Assembly (NCBI GenBank): GCA_946542925.1
Contig: CAMNLA010000059.1
Location: 26,743-90,742 of the forward strand
Direction: 5' to 3'
DNA: 64,000 nucleotides
Origin: UBA4363 sp002393965
GTDB taxonomy: Bacteria > Bacteroidota > Bacteroidia > Bacteroidales > Paludibacteraceae
The notes under the pieces: generated by a model
The model's database searches: none
Seen by the model: the letters and a program-made list of their open reading frames with translations, nothing else
What the model was told of the DNA's origin: nothing
Shown: in pieces, positions 61,497 through 64,000 of the stretch
Numbering within the stretch: the stretch's first letter is position 1
Layout: each line of letters begins with the position of its first letter
Made by a program: the position numbers and the translations under genes

Positions 61497-63780
61497 TACA
61501 TCAAATTATCAAGAATATACCTTTTCTAATTTATTGGAGCAATATGATAAAATACTGGTTCCAATGATTCAGCGTGATTATGCCCAAGGACGTACTGACA
61601 AAAAAGCAACTGATGTCAGAAACAATTTGCTGACTGACATTTTCAGTGACAAAGATGTTCACTTTGACCTTGTGTTTGGTTCTAATGAGAAAAGAATTAT
61701 CGACGGCAAAGAAATGAACTGTTTCATTCCTGTCGATGGTCAGCAACGATTGACAACGCTTTTCTTGTTGTTTCTTTATGGTCAAAAAGCAGGGAAAACA
61801 AATACAGAACTTAATTTGTCCAAATTCTCTTACGACACACGGCGTGCTGCATCAGACTTTTGCAAAAGCATTACAAGTGAAGAATGGACTGTCCAAAAAG
61901 ACAAAAAAGTATCCGATGTTATAAAGGATTCTTCCTGGTTTATGAATTATTGGGAAAAAGACCCGACCGTGGAAGGAATGTTGAATATGTTAGATGCCAT
62001 TCACGAAAAATGTAAGGAAATAACTGACTATCCAAATCTGAATAAGGTTACTTTCTTTTTCTTTGATTTGGAATCCAACGGTCTGAACGAGAATCTTTAT
62101 CTGAAAATGAACTCTCGTGGCAAACCATTGACTGCTTTTGAAAATTTGAAATCCAAAATTGAAAAGTTGTTACGTGATACCAATAAAGTAGAAACGAAAT
62201 GGTTCCCTGAAAACAATGCTGCGCCAAAGGATAGTTTCAAAGAGAAGTGGAAGTTCTTTATGGACAGAGATTGGGCGATTGCGTTTTGGGATAAAGATAA
62301 CCCAAGTAAATATGATGTAAATATAGCCAAGTTCATAGTCCGCTTCTTGTCGGGATATTGGGCTGCCTTTGGACAAGAATCAGAGGAAAAAACAATTGCG
62401 GAAAATCTGAAGGTAATTAACAAAAAAGAAGAAAATGACAAAAACTACGCTGACTATATCCAATTTGAGCCAATAGAAAAAGTATTGAAATTAGATAATG
62501 CTTTCCCTGCTTTGGCGTATGCCTTGACAATTGCGCCGACAATAAAACCTTATTGGAGTAAAGACACAATTAAAGTGTCTGACAAATCTGAATACAAATT
62601 ATTGTCAGTCATTTTTACATATATCTTGTTTGATGGTGTCGAATCAGCAATGAGATTTGCTTGGAATATGGCAGAAAACTACGTTTCGGAATATGATAAC
62701 TTTGTTACGTATTGTAAACGTGCAGGAGAGATATATAAATTTAAGCACGAAAACAATATTGCTACTTTCTATGAAAGTCTTTCTAACAATAAATTTAAAG
62801 ATAATATATCAGACCAATTGAAAGAAGAAATCGCCAAAGCCAAACAAATCCTTAACGGAGAACAACGCTCGGATGGAAAAACTTGGGAAGAAATCATCAT
62901 CGAAGCTGAGAAATACGCCTTTTTCAAAGGAGCTATTCGTTTCTTGTTTACCAAAGAGAGTATTGGAGATGATTGGGGGGAGGATGTCTTTAATCGTAAA
63001 TGGAACAATGCAAAAGCATATTTTAAAGAAATTTTAGAGCCTAATATGTCGGCAATGAACAAAGCCTTTGACAATGCAGAACTTTTGAAAGCATTAATCA
63101 GCCGTTTCTCTCCTGAAAATTTTTGGAAGTTATTATGGCATAATAGTAAAGGTGTATTTAATAATAATGATGAGGCTTGGCGTTATTACTTATTAAATGA
63201 TAATATAGTAAGACCTATATACCAATTAATGGTAGGAGAAAGAAATATTTTGGAATGCAAACCTTCACAAGATTTTGCACAAAACACCATTTATCAATTG
63301 TCTAATACTAAATTGTTAGATTTTGTAATACAGAAAATTCCAAAATCTTGGATTTATCAATATCACGGACACAAAGCGATTTATCCTAGTGCAAAAGGTG
63401 TCTTTTTGGATTCGGGCATTAGAGATAGAGTCCTGATTAATGATATGATTATGCTTAACAATGAGGATAAAGTTCCTGGAACAAATTTCTTATATGGCTC
63501 AAATATTTTTTTCCAATACAAGCAGCAGTATTATTTTATATACTACTCAAACAACACTGTATGTCTAATGAACGATAATTGGGAAGGGAAAAAACTAAAA
63601 AATCAAGAAAACTCTGACACTCCAGAAAACAATTTCTATTTTTCTATTGATGAGAAAGAAACGAAAGAATCTTTTCTTCATAAACTTGATTGCCTTATCG
63701 CTCAAGCATTCCCAGACACAGACAAATCGGTTTGTTTAGAGTGCAATGAAAAGATTTGTGAATCCACATTAGAAGAGTAG
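61486..63780 (+). CDS. Second DUF262 protein, without DUF1524
   Basis: 764 residues from the ATG at 61486 (an upstream Met at 61423 lies inside the previous gene). DUF262 motifs are VPMIQRDYAQGR and DGQQR at residues 84-88. The rest is helix-rich and AT-rich with many Lys, Asn and Glu; I see no HIxP/DUF1524 nuclease site. It may partner the upstream DUF262-DUF1524 protein, one supplying nucleotide hydrolysis and one the cleavage. Confidence 0.85.
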   Translation: MSNNTSNYQEYTFSNLLEQYDKILVPMIQRDYAQGRTDKKATDVRNNLLTDIFSDKDVHFDLVFGSNEKRIIDGKEMNCFIPVDGQQRLTTLFLLFLYGQKAGKTNTELNLSKFSYDTRRAASDFCKSITSEEWTVQKDKKVSDVIKDSSWFMNYWEKDPTVEGMLNMLDAIHEKCKEITDYPNLNKVTFFFFDLESNGLNENLYLKMNSRGKPLTAFENLKSKIEKLLRDTNKVETKWFPENNAAPKDSFKEKWKFFMDRDWAIAFWDKDNPSKYDVNIAKFIVRFLSGYWAAFGQESEEKTIAENLKVINKKEENDKNYADYIQFEPIEKVLKLDNAFPALAYALTIAPTIKPYWSKDTIKVSDKSEYKLLSVIFTYILFDGVESAMRFAWNMAENYVSEYDNFVTYCKRAGEIYKFKHENNIATFYESLSNNKFKDNISDQLKEEIAKAKQILNGEQRSDGKTWEEIIIEAEKYAFFKGAIRFLFTKESIGDDWGEDVFNRKWNNAKAYFKEILEPNMSAMNKAFDNAELLKALISRFSPENFWKLLWHNSKGVFNNNDEAWRYYLLNDNIVRPIYQLMVGERNILECKPSQDFAQNTIYQLSNTKLLDFVIQKIPKSWIYQYHGHKAIYPSAKGVFLDSGIRDRVLINDMIMLNNEDKVPGTNFLYGSNIFFQYKQQYYFIYYSNNTVCLMNDNWEGKKLKNQENSDTPENNFYFSIDEKETKESFLHKLDCLIAQAFPDTDKSVCLECNEKICESTLEE

Positions 63781-63784
63781 CTCT

Positions 63785-64000
63785 ATGCTCATCTTTATCT
63801 CCAACTCCGCCCATTACAAAGAGGTGCTTTCACGGGTGCAATCCGTGAAGCACATGCTTTGGATTGGAACGGCTGACATAAAAGACGTTTATGTCGAGGT
63901 GGGCAAAGAGAAGAAGCCTTTTCTTGCTCTTATCGCCCAACTCATTCGGCGTGGTGTGGAGGTGAGACTCATTCACGCAAAAGAGCCAGGACCGAACTTT
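63785..64000 (+). CDS. 5' part of a possible phospholipase-D-fold protein (cut by the window end)
   Basis: The frame is open from the ATG at 63785 to the last base (72 codons), four bases after the stop of the DUF262 gene. It starts MLIFISNSAHYKEVLSRVQS and continues with LWIGTADIKDV and RRGVEVRLIHAKEPGPNF, which resembles the N-terminus of PLD-like proteins found with restriction genes. The HKD motifs would lie beyond the window, so the assignment is tentative. Confidence 0.5.
   Translation, partial: MLIFISNSAHYKEVLSRVQSVKHMLWIGTADIKDVYVEVGKEKKPFLALIAQLIRRGVEVRLIHAKEPGPNF

Overview
The window is chromosomal DNA of a member of the Bacteroidales (phylum Bacteroidota), probably Prevotella-like; the genus cannot be fixed from sequence alone. 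The evidence is a 2454-residue SprA (type IX secretion), a BspA-type leucine-rich-repeat protein, NamZ/DUF1343, DUF1573 proteins, an OmpA porin, a NimA-like flavoprotein, the rplM-rpsI-rpsB-tsf ribosomal cluster, and many upstream boxes that fit the Bacteroidota promoter (TTTG, about 19-21 bases, TAnnTTTG) instead of -35/-10 boxes.

Layout. 0-3.7 kb: two membrane-anchored proteins (zinc ribbon with a C-terminal DUF3298-like part; WG repeats) and a DUF4375 protein. 3.7-8.2 kb: pdxT and pdxS (PLP synthase), a BspA-like secreted protein, dnaJ and grpE. 8.3-18.3 kb: ruvA, sprA and dsbD on one strand. 18.3-18.8 kb: a striking 11-bp tandem repeat between divergent genes. 18.8-27.2 kb: a PreA-like dihydroorotate/dihydropyrimidine dehydrogenase, an M3 peptidase, dnaX with an A10 slippery run, a DivIC/FtsB-like protein, a small membrane protein, NamZ and an HD protein. 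27.3-30.4 kb: rplM-rpsI-rpsB-tsf behind a near-perfect promoter. 30.6-39.8 kb: OmpA porin, NimA-like protein, guaA, a beta-barrel/TPR pair, a Nudix hydrolase and a 59-residue membrane protein. 40.3-45.4 kb: an ExbB-ExbD energy-transduction operon, tRNA-Ser(GGA), TatD and two DUF1573 proteins. 45.5-47.3 kb: an M20 amidohydrolase and an Lrp/AsnC regulator. 47.4-47.9 kb: five 80-bp nested palindromes. 48-49.8 kb: an orphan lipoprotein.

50.1-55.2 kb is a compact five-gene operon that puts a stand-alone SpoT-type HD hydrolase, a membrane receptor fused to a SpoIIE phosphatase and an RsbW-like kinase domain, a RelA-type synthetase, a cytidylate-kinase-like protein and a STAS antagonist under one likely promoter. 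It looks like a unit joining (p)ppGpp turnover to partner switching.

55.8-64.0 kb (truncated at the window end) is an AT-richer, tightly packed accessory operon: WYL regulator, YopX-like protein, Nmad2-like and Nmad3-like proteins, a DEDDh exonuclease, a GmrSD-type DUF262-DUF1524 protein, a second DUF262 protein without DUF1524, and the start of a possible phospholipase-D-fold protein. This is the best candidate for an undescribed system. The predicted parts suggest anti-phage defence that senses or makes modified nucleotides, but the function is inferred only from domain content and gene order.
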